Positions 27,301 to 35,337 of a DNA stretch of 64,000 nt are shown one piece after another (positions within the stretch are counted from its first letter, which is position 1; each line of letters starts with the position of its first letter). Made by a program: the position numbers and the translations under genes. The notes under the pieces are model-generated. The model saw only the letters and a list, made by a program, of their open reading frames with translations, had not been told where the DNA came from and made no database searches. The DNA comes from Chitinophaga polysaccharea (GTDB taxonomy: Bacteria; Bacteroidota; Bacteroidia; Chitinophagales; Chitinophagaceae), in the NCBI RefSeq assembly GCF_007829335.1, contig NZ_VIWO01000001.1, forward strand, positions 1,488,001-1,552,000. The letters are read 5' to 3'.

Positions 27301-27597
27301 ATAACGCTGGGAGAGGCGGTTACAGATGCCAAAGCGCCTTATATTTCTACCCGCTACCTGGAAAATGGTGCTTATCTGCGCCTCGACAACGTGACCATCG
27401 GCTACACCATCCCCGTACCCGGCAAGTATGTGCGTAAACTACGTGTATACGCTACCGGTAACAACCTGGCGCTGATCACGAAGTATAAGGGTATAGACCC
27501 GGAAATCAATATGGGCGGGCTTACACCAGGTATAGATAATAATAACTTCTATCCTAAAACCCGCTCCTTCCTCTTTGGTTTGAACGCAACTTTTTAA
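24382..27597 (+). CDS. SusC/RagA family TonB-linked outer-membrane protein with STN domain
   Basis: 1071 residues. Signal peptide ('LVLLLLSLYGSISAQ'), STN domain (about 35-105, 'GPLTSALGLLRQQSGANIMY'), carboxypeptidase-like sandwich ('VTGTVTDEETGARLPGVSVL'), the SusC TonB-box-like linker 'NSVVVVGYGQTTKGDLTGAV', the plug ('YVIDGVPGANIQLVSPADIL', 'AASTAIYGARAANGVIMITT') and a barrel ending 'KTRSFLFGLNATF'. It transports oligomers across the outer membrane together with the SusD lipoprotein encoded 20 bases downstream. The STN domain ties it to the FecR and sigma factor directly upstream. No enzyme gene follows, so the substrate is not indicated. Confidence 0.97.
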   Translation: MNVRSTHLRTSVFGKQICLVLLLLSLYGSISAQQKSAIVQELHVGAGPLTSALGLLRQQSGANIMYDANSLKHLTVKAQDFRGQSVEDVLRQLLKGTGFSFSATEGVFIIKKEKATVPVTGTVTDEETGARLPGVSVLVKGNTQGSITNGEGAFTLQADLHGDTLLFSSLGYKPGRLVLNGQQLVTIRLKSDASMLNSVVVVGYGQTTKGDLTGAVSHVSSENFNTGVFSSPEQLLQGKVPGLNVTRSGDPNATPAVILRGPSTFREGEAQQPFYVIDGVPGANIQLVSPADILSMDVLKDAASTAIYGARAANGVIMITTRRAKQGQSWISYSAYAASERISNKIDMLSANELRQYLKDNNKSLTPAYEDNANTDWQKEVTRNGMSQSHNLSFGGGNEKTLFDGSINYLQNNGIIKTSSLERLNVRANLEQRAFNDVLKINLSISNSLSTQNRAPEQVYLNMLNYIPTVNIFNPDGTYKEDLSRSRGYLNPVSLIDNNSDRTKEKIMLGNARAEVKLLPGLRYTMSLSLQDQQINRDIYNNRASSLSPNTNGQAIRSAFTNSRKVLESYFNYDKTFGKHDLRLLAGYSWQEDRTGDGFQTSQQGFVSDVTAGNNLNLGGAKDGYLPNYGTTRIQTLRFISFYSRVNYLYEDKYLLQVSVRRDGSSAFGINNRWGTFPAVSGAWKISKEKFMDNVRWIEELKLRAGYGVTGNSLGFDPLIAKFRNDIFGKFYSDGRIISSIGPVQNDNPNLKWERTGMANIGIDLTVWKGRLSVTADYYDKRTTDLIYSYEVPSPPYFVPNMLANVGAMSNKGIELQVNVVPVKTANFTWNTSANIAHNKNRVVSLSNDMFSVKYIETADLGGKGQSGNKSQLIQAGYALGAFYLWQYEGKDKDGNSTFRSANGGITKEPSSTDRYYSGDAQPAIIYGWSNSFTFRQFDASIFIRGVSGNKILNATLANLNNPAEATGYDMPRITLGEAVTDAKAPYISTRYLENGAYLRLDNVTIGYTIPVPGKYVRKLRVYATGNNLALITKYKGIDPEINMGGLTPGIDNNNFYPKTRSFLFGLNATF

Positions 27598-27617
27598 CAA
27601 CGGTAAATCTGCATAAC

Positions 27618-29210
27618 ATGAAAAATATTATTATAACGGGAATGGCCATCTATTTTACCTGCCTCACTGCTTGTACCAAGCTGGATGTAAAGGTAGAATC
27701 AGAATATACCAGCGACAACTTTCCCACCACCGCAGATGGTTTTATTGCCGCCTCCGGACCGATGTATACGCAACTGAGCTCAAAATATGCGGTAGATTAC
27801 TGGCGTCTGCAAGAACTGTCGACCGACGAGGCCATTATACCTGCCCGTGATGGCAACTATGAGGATGGCGGACAATATCGTTTCCTGCATAAACATACGT
27901 GGACAAAAGATCATCCCACCGTTAAAAGCGTGTGGCAGTGGGCTTTCAGCGGGGTAACTACCTGTAACCGTATACTCACCCTTTTCCAGAAAGCACCAGA
28001 AAGTAAGAGCAAGCAAACCAGCCTGGCGGAAGTGAGAACCATGCGTGCCTTGTATTACTTTTTCCTCATGGATCTTTTTGGTAAGGTGCCCATTATTACT
28101 TCATTCGACAATACTTCCCTGCCGGAACAATCTTCCCGGGAAGCGGTGTTTACCTTTATAGAAAAGGAGTTGAAAGAATCGCTGCCATTGCTCAATACAA
28201 AAACGGGACAGGTTACCTATTCCAAACCGGTGAAGTGGTTTGCTTTTGCGCTGCTGGAAAAAATGTACCTGAATGCAGTAGTGTATACTGGTCGCCCTAT
28301 GTATACCGAAGCCGTAGCCATGGCAGACAGCGTATTGGCGGGGGGCGCCTACACGCTGGATGATAATTTCATCAACATATTTACGCCGGATAACGGACCA
28401 CAGGTAAAAGAAACCATTTTTGCCATTCCTTATGATACCTATCAGATTAAAGGTAACCAGTTTTCCCGGTTTGGATTGCACCCTGCTCTGGTAGATAAAT
28501 ACTCCCTGCTTTTCCGCCCCAGTATTGCCATGAGCACTATTGCTTCCTTTTATGAGAAGTTTAATTTAACGGGAGATATCCGTAACAATACCTGGCTCGA
28601 AGGAAAGCAATTTAATAGTGATGGATCTCCCATTATGATCAGTACTACCAACAAAGGATTGGATAACAATTATGCAGGTTCTGATCCGGGCGCTAAGATC
28701 AGTTGGCAGCTGAGTTTTTCCAAAGAACTGAAGCTGCGGGTAGATTCTTCTATGGACCTGGGCAACGATGAATTGGCCAAGGCGTCGGGTGTACGTGGTA
28801 TTAAATTTTGTCCGGATAAAAATACGGAGGCGCAGGATCGTAACTCCAACAATGATGTGCCGGTGATGCGGCTGGCAGATGTGATGCTGATGAAAGCAGA
28901 GGCGATCCTCCGCGGTGCCGCGCCAACTGCGGTAAAAGGTGAATTGCAAACCGCCGATGTACTCGTGAATAAAATACGGGCCAGGGCTCATGCTCCGTTG
29001 ATATCCGGTATTACCCTGGATGGCATGCTGGATGAACGTGCCCGGGAAATGGCCTGGGAGGCCTGGCGCAGGAATGACCTGATCCGTTTTAATAAATTTG
29101 AAAGTGCCTGGGGCTTTAAAACAGATGGTAATGCCTTTCACCGGGTATATCCTATTCCTGCCAGTGAGTTGACCCTCAATCCAAAGCTGGTGCAGAATAC
29201 AGGCTATTAA
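27618..29210 (+). CDS. RagB/SusD family surface lipoprotein
   Basis: 530 residues with a lipobox ('AIYFTCLTACTK', lipidated Cys about 19), partner and lid of the SusC encoded just upstream. Family marks include 'TMRALYYFFLMDLFGKVPII', 'VKWFAFALLEKMYLNAVVYT', 'VMRLADVMLMKAEAILRG', 'ARAHAPLISGITLDGMLDER' and the end 'YPIPASELTLNPKLVQNTGY'. It is the last gene of the module and is followed by a long hairpin at 29233-29282. Confidence 0.96.
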   Translation: MKNIIITGMAIYFTCLTACTKLDVKVESEYTSDNFPTTADGFIAASGPMYTQLSSKYAVDYWRLQELSTDEAIIPARDGNYEDGGQYRFLHKHTWTKDHPTVKSVWQWAFSGVTTCNRILTLFQKAPESKSKQTSLAEVRTMRALYYFFLMDLFGKVPIITSFDNTSLPEQSSREAVFTFIEKELKESLPLLNTKTGQVTYSKPVKWFAFALLEKMYLNAVVYTGRPMYTEAVAMADSVLAGGAYTLDDNFINIFTPDNGPQVKETIFAIPYDTYQIKGNQFSRFGLHPALVDKYSLLFRPSIAMSTIASFYEKFNLTGDIRNNTWLEGKQFNSDGSPIMISTTNKGLDNNYAGSDPGAKISWQLSFSKELKLRVDSSMDLGNDELAKASGVRGIKFCPDKNTEAQDRNSNNDVPVMRLADVMLMKAEAILRGAAPTAVKGELQTADVLVNKIRARAHAPLISGITLDGMLDERAREMAWEAWRRNDLIRFNKFESAWGFKTDGNAFHRVYPIPASELTLNPKLVQNTGY

Positions 29211-29232
29211 TACAATAGTTAAATAATATATT

Positions 29233-29282
29233 CAGCGGCGTGTTGATATAGTTTTAGTTAAAACTATGTGAACATGCCGCTG
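29233..29282 (+). terminator. Long hairpin after susD, probable terminator
   Basis: CAGCGGC...GCCGCTG outer arms (29233 on, ending 29282) and inner ATAGTTTTA/TAAAACTAT arms give an almost continuous stem of about 22 bp with a GT mismatch and a short internal mismatch. A T-rich stretch follows only loosely (ACTTTTCCCTTTT about 10 bases later). Confidence 0.6.
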
Positions 29283-29508
29283 TTGTATGCATACTTTTCC
29301 CTTTTGCGTAACTGGTTTTCCTGATCCGATCATTGCAGCGAGTGTTCCATTCTTATTTTTGTGACATGTCAATAATACCACGGTGTATTTAGCCATACAT
29401 ATAAACCGATCTATTGTTTGCGCCACCAGATCTCAGATAGTAAAGAATGATGAATGAAGTCCTGACAGCGGCCGGCTCCCGGCCGCTGGAGGCACAAACC
29501 ATACGCCC
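29283..29508 (+). promoter_or_regulatory. Leader region with -7 element (TATTTTTG, 29354-29361) and GC palindrome
   Basis: TATTTTTG matches TAnnTTTG exactly; a TTG at 29333-29335 lies 18 bases upstream as a -33 candidate. Transcription would begin near 29367 and leave a 140-base leader. Within it, at 29466-29488, CAGCGGCCGG and CCGGCCGCTG flank a 3-base loop, a very stable hairpin 20 bases before the ATG at 29509 that could hinder ribosome access or be a protein site. Confidence 0.45.
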
Positions 29509-29835
29509 ATGTGTAATTACCAGACATTGTATCATGGCGCGGCGGGATATGTGATCCGCTGCCCTCATTGTAAAGGAATCCAGCTTGCTTTTGGTACTAC
29601 CGTTGTTAACCTGGACACTGCAGAATTTAGTTGCTTTAAAAAGATGGTGACCAGGCTGGCGGATGATCATCATGATGCTACGCTGCATGAGAAGTCAATT
29701 TGTTTGCCCCTGCCCGCCGATCATGTGATGATGCTGGTTACTCCTGCTGAAATAGGTGACTTGTCGCATATGGCGGCCGAAGTACAGGCGTTGTTGGATA
29801 CCTATGAGATATTGGAAATTTCTCCCGCAGAGTAA
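29509..29835 (+). CDS. Small DUF6686-like protein with CxxC motif
   Basis: 108 residues, no signal peptide or membrane helix. It begins 'MCNYQTLYHGAAGYVIRCPH' with Cys18 and Cys21 as CPHC, suggestive of metal or redox binding, followed by 'GIQLAFGTTVVNL'. I recognise this pattern as the Bacteroidota family DUF6686 by memory of its shape, not by a search. Function unknown. It stands alone with its own promoter between the susD hairpin and the glutaminase gene. Confidence 0.8.
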   Translation: MCNYQTLYHGAAGYVIRCPHCKGIQLAFGTTVVNLDTAEFSCFKKMVTRLADDHHDATLHEKSICLPLPADHVMMLVTPAEIGDLSHMAAEVQALLDTYEILEISPAE

Positions 29836-29939
29836 GTAAGCATCGGTACCGGGCCTGTTCATCCATTTATTAACCCTGGCGCCTGTTTTTTATTATTAAT
29901 ATAAGAGCGGATAGTGCTCGTTAAGTATGAAGGCTACAT

Positions 29940-29947
29940 TATATTTG
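29940..29947 (+). promoter_or_regulatory. Putative -7 element (TATATTTG) for the glutaminase gene
   Basis: An exact TAnnTTTG match 45 bases before the ATG at 29993; no convincing TTTG -33 element is found at the normal distance. A GC/AT alternating stretch (GCGTGCGCATGCGTGCATG, 29947-29965) lies just downstream in the leader. Confidence 0.4.
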
Positions 29948-29992
29948 CGTGCGCATGCGTGCATGTGATCAACAGTATAAAAACGCAATCAT

Positions 29993-30997
29993 ATGAAAAC
30001 GACAGTTGCATTACTCCTGGTAATGGTGTTGGGAATTACCAATGGTTACTCCCAGAAAAACGCCAAACCGGTTGACTACAATGCGATCATTAATGAAGCA
30101 TTTCAACTTTTCAAAAATGAAAAGGGGGGCAAAAATGCAAACTATATCCCTTTCCTCGACAAGGTGGATCCCGATATGTACGGTATTGTGCTGGTAACGA
30201 AAGAAGGGCAGGTATACCAGGTGGGGGAAACCCGGTATGAATTCGGGATTGAATCGATAGAAAAAGTATTTACCCTTTGCATGGCGATGGAAATATTTGG
30301 TGATTCCGTTATCCTGGAGAAAGTAGGCGCCGCGCAAACGGGATTGCCTTTTAATTCGGTTCCGGCCATTGAGCAGAACGGTCAGAAGCCTTCTAACCCG
30401 TTGGTGAATGCCGGCGCTATGGCTACCACCAGCTTATTGACCAGTCATTTCGGGCATGCCGAAGCCTGGGATAAAGTAAATGCCTATTTCGGCAGGTTTG
30501 CGGGGAGGCCCCTCACGGTGCTGGATGAGCTGTATAAATCGGAAGCCGCTACCAATGAGCATAACCAGGCTATTGCCATGTTGCTGAAATCATATGGATA
30601 CATGTATGATGATCCGTTATATGCCTGTGATTTTTATACGAAACAGTGTTCTTATGGTGTTACCACCCGCGACCTGGGCATTATGGCCGGTACGCTGGCC
30701 AACGGTGGTGTAAATCCTGTTACCAAAGAGCGGTTGCTGAAAGAAGCGTATATACCAAGGGTGCTGGCCATTATGGGCACTACCGGGTTGTATGAAACCA
30801 CCGGCGACTGGATGTATAAAGTAGGATTGCCCAGTAAGAGTGGTGTTGGGGGCGGTATTATTTCAGTGGCGCCCGGCCGTTTTGCCATCGCTGTTTTTTC
30901 CCCCCGGTTGGATAAGGCGGGTAACAGTGTGCGGGCACAGGAAGCCATTAGGTATATTTCGGATAAACTGGCTGCCAATGTGTATTTAGGAAAATAA
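29993..30997 (+). CDS. glsA: Glutaminase A (serine-dependent), exported
   Basis: Hydrolyses L-glutamine to glutamate and ammonia. The 334-residue protein has the beta-lactamase-like glutaminase fold with the nucleophile motif SxxK at Ser88-Lys91 ('GIESIEKVFTL'), 'NPLVNAGAMATTSLL', and 'QCSYGVTTRDLGIMAGTLAN'. Unlike the cytoplasmic E. coli enzymes it has an N-terminal signal peptide ('VALLLVMVLGITNGYS'), so it should work in the periplasm. It has its own promoter and a strong terminator, so it is a single-gene unit. Confidence 0.94.
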   Translation: MKTTVALLLVMVLGITNGYSQKNAKPVDYNAIINEAFQLFKNEKGGKNANYIPFLDKVDPDMYGIVLVTKEGQVYQVGETRYEFGIESIEKVFTLCMAMEIFGDSVILEKVGAAQTGLPFNSVPAIEQNGQKPSNPLVNAGAMATTSLLTSHFGHAEAWDKVNAYFGRFAGRPLTVLDELYKSEAATNEHNQAIAMLLKSYGYMYDDPLYACDFYTKQCSYGVTTRDLGIMAGTLANGGVNPVTKERLLKEAYIPRVLAIMGTTGLYETTGDWMYKVGLPSKSGVGGGIISVAPGRFAIAVFSPRLDKAGNSVRAQEAIRYISDKLAANVYLGK

Positions 30998-31018
30998 TTG
31001 TGGTGGGATAACCACTGG

Positions 31019-31067
31019 TTGGTGAACAGCGCCGGAGATGTTCCGGAGGCTGTTCACCAATTTTTTT
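31019..31067 (+). terminator. Intrinsic terminator of glsA
   Basis: TTGGTGAACAGC (31019-31030) pairs perfectly with GCTGTTCACCAA (31049-31060), with an inner CCGGA/TCCGG stem, followed by seven T residues. Strong rho-independent terminator. Confidence 0.93.
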
Positions 31068-31123
31068 CGGGGTTAATTCGTAAATTCATAAAACAAGTTA
31101 TCACATTAACCTGTTTTAATGCT

Positions 31124-32074
31124 ATGGACGTAAAGGATTATTATAAGATACTGGGAGTAGAGAAAGCGGCAACAGCTGAGCAGATAAAGAAAGCTTACCG
31201 GAAACTGGCGGTGAAATATCACCCGGATAAGAATCCGGACGATAAGGCTGCAGAAGAAAAGTTTAAAGAAATTAACGAGGCTTATGAAGTGTTGAGTGAT
31301 GCAGAGAAGCGTAAAAAATATGATCAGTTTGGGGAGAACTATAAATACTATGAGCAGCATGGTGGACGGCCGGAAGATTATGACTGGTCGCAGTTTGGCG
31401 GTCGCGGCCGTGGCCAGACTTACAGCAGCGGGAATATGGAAGACATATTTGGCGGTGGTGCCGGCGGAGAGGGCTTTTCAGATTTCTTTGAGCAGCTTTT
31501 TGGCAGCAGGTTTGCGGGCGGAAGACGGGGGCAAACTTCGCAGGGACCCGGCAGGGGCCGTGATGTGCAGGCAACCATGGAGGTAACGCTGGAAGATGCT
31601 TACACGGGGGCCACCCGGCAGGTGGAAGTAAATGGCAGTCGGCTTAATATTAAACTGAAACCTGGCTTGTATGAAGGACAGGTAATCCGGCTGAAAGGCA
31701 AGGGGAGCCCGGGACGTAAAGGAGGAGAGAACGGTGATTTACTGATCAGCATACAATTAGCGCCACATCCGCATTATGAACTGAAGGGACAGGATATTTA
31801 TACCGATCTGGCTTTACCCTTGTACACCGCTATATTGGGAGGAAAAGTAACTGTGAACACACCTGGTGCAGCATTGAATATGAATATACCGGCAGGAACG
31901 GACAGTGGAAAAGTATTCCGGTTAAAAGGAAAAGGAATGCCAGCCTACGATAATAAAGGCGCCGCGGGCGATTTATACATCAAAGCAATTATACATATAC
32001 CAACAAATCTTTCCGACAAGGAAAAAGAACTGTTTCAGCAACTTTCACAACTAAATGAGAATGGCCATGCTTAA
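31124..32074 (+). CDS. cbpA: CbpA-type DnaJ co-chaperone
   Basis: 316 residues. The J domain (about 1-67: '[20 protein letters not shown]', 'YHPDKNPDD' with the HPD triplet) stimulates DnaK. A Gly/Phe-rich linker (about 75-145) leads to two C-terminal substrate-binding beta domains ('[20 protein letters not shown]', '[19 protein letters not shown]'). There is no Cys-rich zinc finger, so it is CbpA/DjlA-like and not DnaJ. The ATG at 31124 starts the J domain; an upstream TTG or GTG extension would run through the glsA terminator. It overlaps a DinD-like small gene and then an MFS gene in one operon. Confidence 0.95.
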   Translation: MDVKDYYKILGVEKAATAEQIKKAYRKLAVKYHPDKNPDDKAAEEKFKEINEAYEVLSDAEKRKKYDQFGENYKYYEQHGGRPEDYDWSQFGGRGRGQTYSSGNMEDIFGGGAGGEGFSDFFEQLFGSRFAGGRRGQTSQGPGRGRDVQATMEVTLEDAYTGATRQVEVNGSRLNIKLKPGLYEGQVIRLKGKGSPGRKGGENGDLLISIQLAPHPHYELKGQDIYTDLALPLYTAILGGKVTVNTPGAALNMNIPAGTDSGKVFRLKGKGMPAYDNKGAAGDLYIKAIIHIPTNLSDKEKELFQQLSQLNENGHA

Positions 32075-32414
32075 ACTTTTTGATTACCTGGAAGAAGTGA
32101 TTTCCACAGAAAGAATTTCACAGCTCAACAATCCCAAGTTGTTGTATACCGCCAGTGAAATCATGCAGGAGCTGGGCTACGGCCAGTCCGGTATGGAACA
32201 GGAACCGCTGGACAGAGCCATGCATGCGTGTGCGGCGCTGAATATCCCGGTGGACTTCAACTTCAAGAAAGTATATTGTTTTAAAGACGGTGAACTTACT
32301 ACCGATTGGCAATTGTCTGAACTGGCTACCTACTTGTTTATGATTAATTGTAACCCACTGAATCCTTATGTTGCTAAAGCACAGCTGATCTTTATGATGA
32401 AAGACCGAGTATGA
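32055..32414 (+). CDS. Small DinD/BRO-type domain protein in a chaperone operon
   Basis: Up to 119 residues (ATG at 32055, 32061 or 32067, overlapping the end of cbpA). It sits where CbpM, the CbpA modulator, occurs in proteobacteria, but its sequence is not the MerR-like CbpM. The segment '[20 protein letters not shown]' resembles the start of the BRO/DinD domain, and '[20 protein letters not shown]' followed by '[10 protein letters not shown]' resembles DinD's LSRYACYLIAMN...KPEIAAAQ motif. This match is by eye. Its stop overlaps the MFS start as ATGA, so all three genes are translationally coupled. Function unknown; a CbpA modulator or DNA-linked regulator is possible. Confidence 0.85.
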   Translation: MRMAMLKLFDYLEEVISTERISQLNNPKLLYTASEIMQELGYGQSGMEQEPLDRAMHACAALNIPVDFNFKKVYCFKDGELTTDWQLSELATYLFMINCNPLNPYVAKAQLIFMMKDRV

Positions 32415-33832
32415 GAGATATTAACCGTACCGGTATCCTGATTGTAGTGATTATGGGTACTACCATGGCCGGGATAGATTCGAGTATCGTTAATATATCC
32501 CTTCCCGTGATGAGTAAGCAGTTTAACTGTACGCTCGATGAAATTGAATGGGTGATTACAGTGTACATGCTCAGCTTTTCAGTATTAATGCCGTTGACCA
32601 ACTGGCTGAAGAACAGGATCGGTTTTTTTAATCTTTATGTGGGGGCCGTTTCCCTTTTTACATTAGGCTCACTGATGTGTGCCTTATCGACCAGCCTCGA
32701 TTCATTGCTGGTGGGCAGGGTGGTACAGGCATTGGGTGGCGGTGCTATGGCGCCTACTTCGATGGCCATTATTTCCTATGTATTTCCTGCCCGCGTGCGG
32801 GGCGCTGTACTGGGCTGGTGGGGGCTCGGCAACCTGATAGGCCCCGCTATGGGACCTACGCTTGGAGGTGTATTGACAGAAAAATTCGGTTGGCCTTCCA
32901 TCTTCTATATCAACCTGCCCATTGGTATCATCACCGTAGTGCTGGCATACAAATACCTGGATGTATTGCGCAAGCAACCCAAATTAAAGCTTCCCTTCGA
33001 TCTTACCGGCTTTGCTGCTCTTACCATCTTCCTGGTGTGTTTGCAATATGGTGTTGCCAGGGCGGAAGTGGTAGGCATTACTTCTCCTGAAATACTGCTG
33101 ACCCTGGGAATAGCATTGCTGGCATTTATTTGTTTTATATGGATAGACCGGCGCAAACAGGACCCTATTATGGACCTGGCCATTTTCAATAACTATGCAT
33201 TTGTGAGTTGTATCCTTGTCACCATTTCCCGGGCGGCAGCATTGTACGGCGGGCTGTTTTTGATGCCTTTCCTGTTGCAGGAACAAATGGGTTTTTCGGA
33301 AGGTATTTCGGGGCTGCTGATATTGCCTAATTCCGTTTTTATGGCCGTGTTGATGCCTTTTGCCGGTCGCTGGTCCGATAAACATGGATCGAGGGAAATT
33401 TCCATGCTGGGCATTTTACTACTGGCCGTATCCATGTATTTATTTGCCGAACTCGACAAGGGGAGTCATTTAACCGCAGTAATTGTTACCATGACGGTAC
33501 GGGGGATTGGTATGGGGCTGCTGCTGGCGCCTTTGAACGCTGCCACACTCAGCGCGGTAAAGCCCAGTGAAGTGACTATGGCTTCCTCCATCAGTACACT
33601 GATGCAACAGGTAGGCGGCGCCATTGGCATAGCAGTGTTGGCTATTGTTACCCAGGCGGCATACAACCGGCATGTGCTGGAAGGACTGACAAATATGAGA
33701 GCACATCACCTCGCTTTGCGGGAAGGCTTTTATATTTCACTGATCATTTTAGCAGTCACCCTGGTACCCGCCTGGTTCCTGCCAAGAAGGAATGTAGTGT
33801 TGAAGGATACCAGTACACATATAGACACCTGA
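32411..33832 (+). CDS. MFS transporter of the DHA2 (EmrB/QacA) drug:H+ antiporter family
   Basis: 473 residues with about 14 membrane helices. The start 'GTTMAGIDSSIVNISLPVMS' carries the DHA2 motif D1 pattern (xDxTIVNVALP), followed by 'WVITVYMLSFSVLMPLTNWL' and motif C-like 'WWGLGNLIGPAMGPTLGGVL'. 14-TM DHA2 pumps in Gram-negatives usually work with an EmrA-type adaptor and TolC; neither is here. It overlaps the DinD-like gene by four bases (ATGA). Substrate unknown. Confidence 0.94.
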   Translation: MRDINRTGILIVVIMGTTMAGIDSSIVNISLPVMSKQFNCTLDEIEWVITVYMLSFSVLMPLTNWLKNRIGFFNLYVGAVSLFTLGSLMCALSTSLDSLLVGRVVQALGGGAMAPTSMAIISYVFPARVRGAVLGWWGLGNLIGPAMGPTLGGVLTEKFGWPSIFYINLPIGIITVVLAYKYLDVLRKQPKLKLPFDLTGFAALTIFLVCLQYGVARAEVVGITSPEILLTLGIALLAFICFIWIDRRKQDPIMDLAIFNNYAFVSCILVTISRAAALYGGLFLMPFLLQEQMGFSEGISGLLILPNSVFMAVLMPFAGRWSDKHGSREISMLGILLLAVSMYLFAELDKGSHLTAVIVTMTVRGIGMGLLLAPLNAATLSAVKPSEVTMASSISTLMQQVGGAIGIAVLAIVTQAAYNRHVLEGLTNMRAHHLALREGFYISLIILAVTLVPAWFLPRRNVVLKDTSTHIDT

Positions 33833-33891
33833 TTTTTTTGTGCATAATTATTGATGAGTGGTTAAAATAATAGCCGAATTTTTTCGATACT

Positions 33892-35337
33892 ATGGGAACA
33901 AATGGTAAGCAGCACATTTTAATGATAGATGATGACGAAGATGATTTTTTCCTGGTAAATGCCTTACTACAGGATATTTCTCCGGATCAATATACACTGC
34001 AATGGGTATCATCTTATAAAGAAGCCCTACTGGCTATCGAAACACGGTCGTATGACCTTTACCTGGTTGATTACCGGTTGGGCGCGCATACCGGTATTGA
34101 TGTGTTGCATCATTTCCGCAACCTTGGATATAAAGCGCCCGTTATCCTGTTTACCGGTAAGGGCGATTATAAAATCGATAAAGAAGCGATGCAAGCTGGT
34201 GCTTCCGACTACCTGGTAAAGAGCGAAATTACCGCCGCGTTACTGGAACGTGCGATCCGTTATACATTAGACAAGTTCAATCATTTGCTTGCGATTGAGA
34301 AAAGCGAAAAACGTTATTTCAGCATTTTCGAGAAGTCAAATGACCTGATTATCCTGGCTGACTGCGAACACAAGATAGTGGCTGCTAATCCCGCGGCGCT
34401 CCGGGTATTGAAATATGAAGAAGGCGAATTATATAGTAGCCATTTACAAGGTCTGTTTGCCGATGAAGGAGAGATAAAAGGCTTCCTGGACCTGCTTTGC
34501 TCCGATGATGGCGTGGTGCAGCGGGAGTATACTTTCCGCAGCAAGAATGGACAACAGCTCGATGTCATGATTAATGCGTCGTTGCTGGATGAGAAGAAAC
34601 AGCTGTATTTATGCATCATCCAGGATATTACTGCGCGTAAACGCAAGGAGCGGGAGAAGCAGCAACAGGAGAAATTTGCTATTACAGGCCGTATAGCCCG
34701 CCTGGTGGCTCATGAAGTACGTAACCCGCTTACGAATATATTGTTGGCAGTTTCACAGCTTAAAACAGAACCTATTGCTGAGTCAGAAGATACGCAATTG
34801 TACCTGGATATTATGGAGCGCAATTGTCACCGGATCAATCAGCTGATCACGGAGCTATTGCAGTCTACCCGCATGTCGGAGCTGAATATGGTTCCTATGG
34901 GGCTGAATGTATTGCTGGAAAAGGCGTTACAGCTGGCGGCCGACCGGTTGCAGCTAAATAATATTACAGTAGAAAAGCAACTGAGCGAGCCTGATCATCT
35001 GATATTGGCAGATGAAGATAAAATACTTATTGCGTTCCTGAATATCATTATCAACGGTATTGAAGCGATGAAAAGCGGAGAAGGGCGTTTAGGTATCCAA
35101 TCCTGGGAAGAGAATGACCGGGTGTTTATTCGTATATCCGATAATGGTAGCGGTATTTCAGAGCAGAACCTGGCCAAATTATTTGAGCCGTTTTTTACCA
35201 GTAAAACCAAGGGAACGGGATTAGGGCTTACAGCTACGCAGAATATCATATTGCAGCACCAGGGCACTATTTCTGTAGATAGTGCCCTGGGCAAAGGCAC
35301 GCGCTTCGTGATCAGTTTCCCGATCCATCATGTCTAG
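33892..35337 (+). CDS. Response regulator-PAS-histidine kinase hybrid
   Basis: 481 soluble residues. N-terminal receiver (about 8-125) with acidic pocket Asp13-Asp14-Asp15 and phosphoacceptor Asp60 ('YDLYLVDYRLG'), then a PAS domain (about 140-255: 'YFSIFEKSNDLIILADCEHK'), the HisKA helix with His274 ('ARLVAHEVRNPLTN'), and a HATPase domain with N box 'LNIIINGIEAM', G1 'ISDNGSGI' and G2 'KGTGLGLTATQ'. There is no membrane segment, so it senses a cytoplasmic cue or receives phosphate from another kinase through the receiver. No output regulator is adjacent. Its stop overlaps the convergent cvfB stop by four bases. Confidence 0.95.
   Translation: MGTNGKQHILMIDDDEDDFFLVNALLQDISPDQYTLQWVSSYKEALLAIETRSYDLYLVDYRLGAHTGIDVLHHFRNLGYKAPVILFTGKGDYKIDKEAMQAGASDYLVKSEITAALLERAIRYTLDKFNHLLAIEKSEKRYFSIFEKSNDLIILADCEHKIVAANPAALRVLKYEEGELYSSHLQGLFADEGEIKGFLDLLCSDDGVVQREYTFRSKNGQQLDVMINASLLDEKKQLYLCIIQDITARKRKEREKQQQEKFAITGRIARLVAHEVRNPLTNILLAVSQLKTEPIAESEDTQLYLDIMERNCHRINQLITELLQSTRMSELNMVPMGLNVLLEKALQLAADRLQLNNITVEKQLSEPDHLILADEDKILIAFLNIIINGIEAMKSGEGRLGIQSWEENDRVFIRISDNGSGISEQNLAKLFEPFFTSKTKGTGLGLTATQNIILQHQGTISVDSALGKGTRFVISFPIHHV

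Noticed and set aside
30998-31123. 42-codon extension upstream of the CbpA J domain
   Set aside because: It uses a non-ATG start and passes through the strong glsA terminator; the ATG at 31124 starts the J domain precisely.
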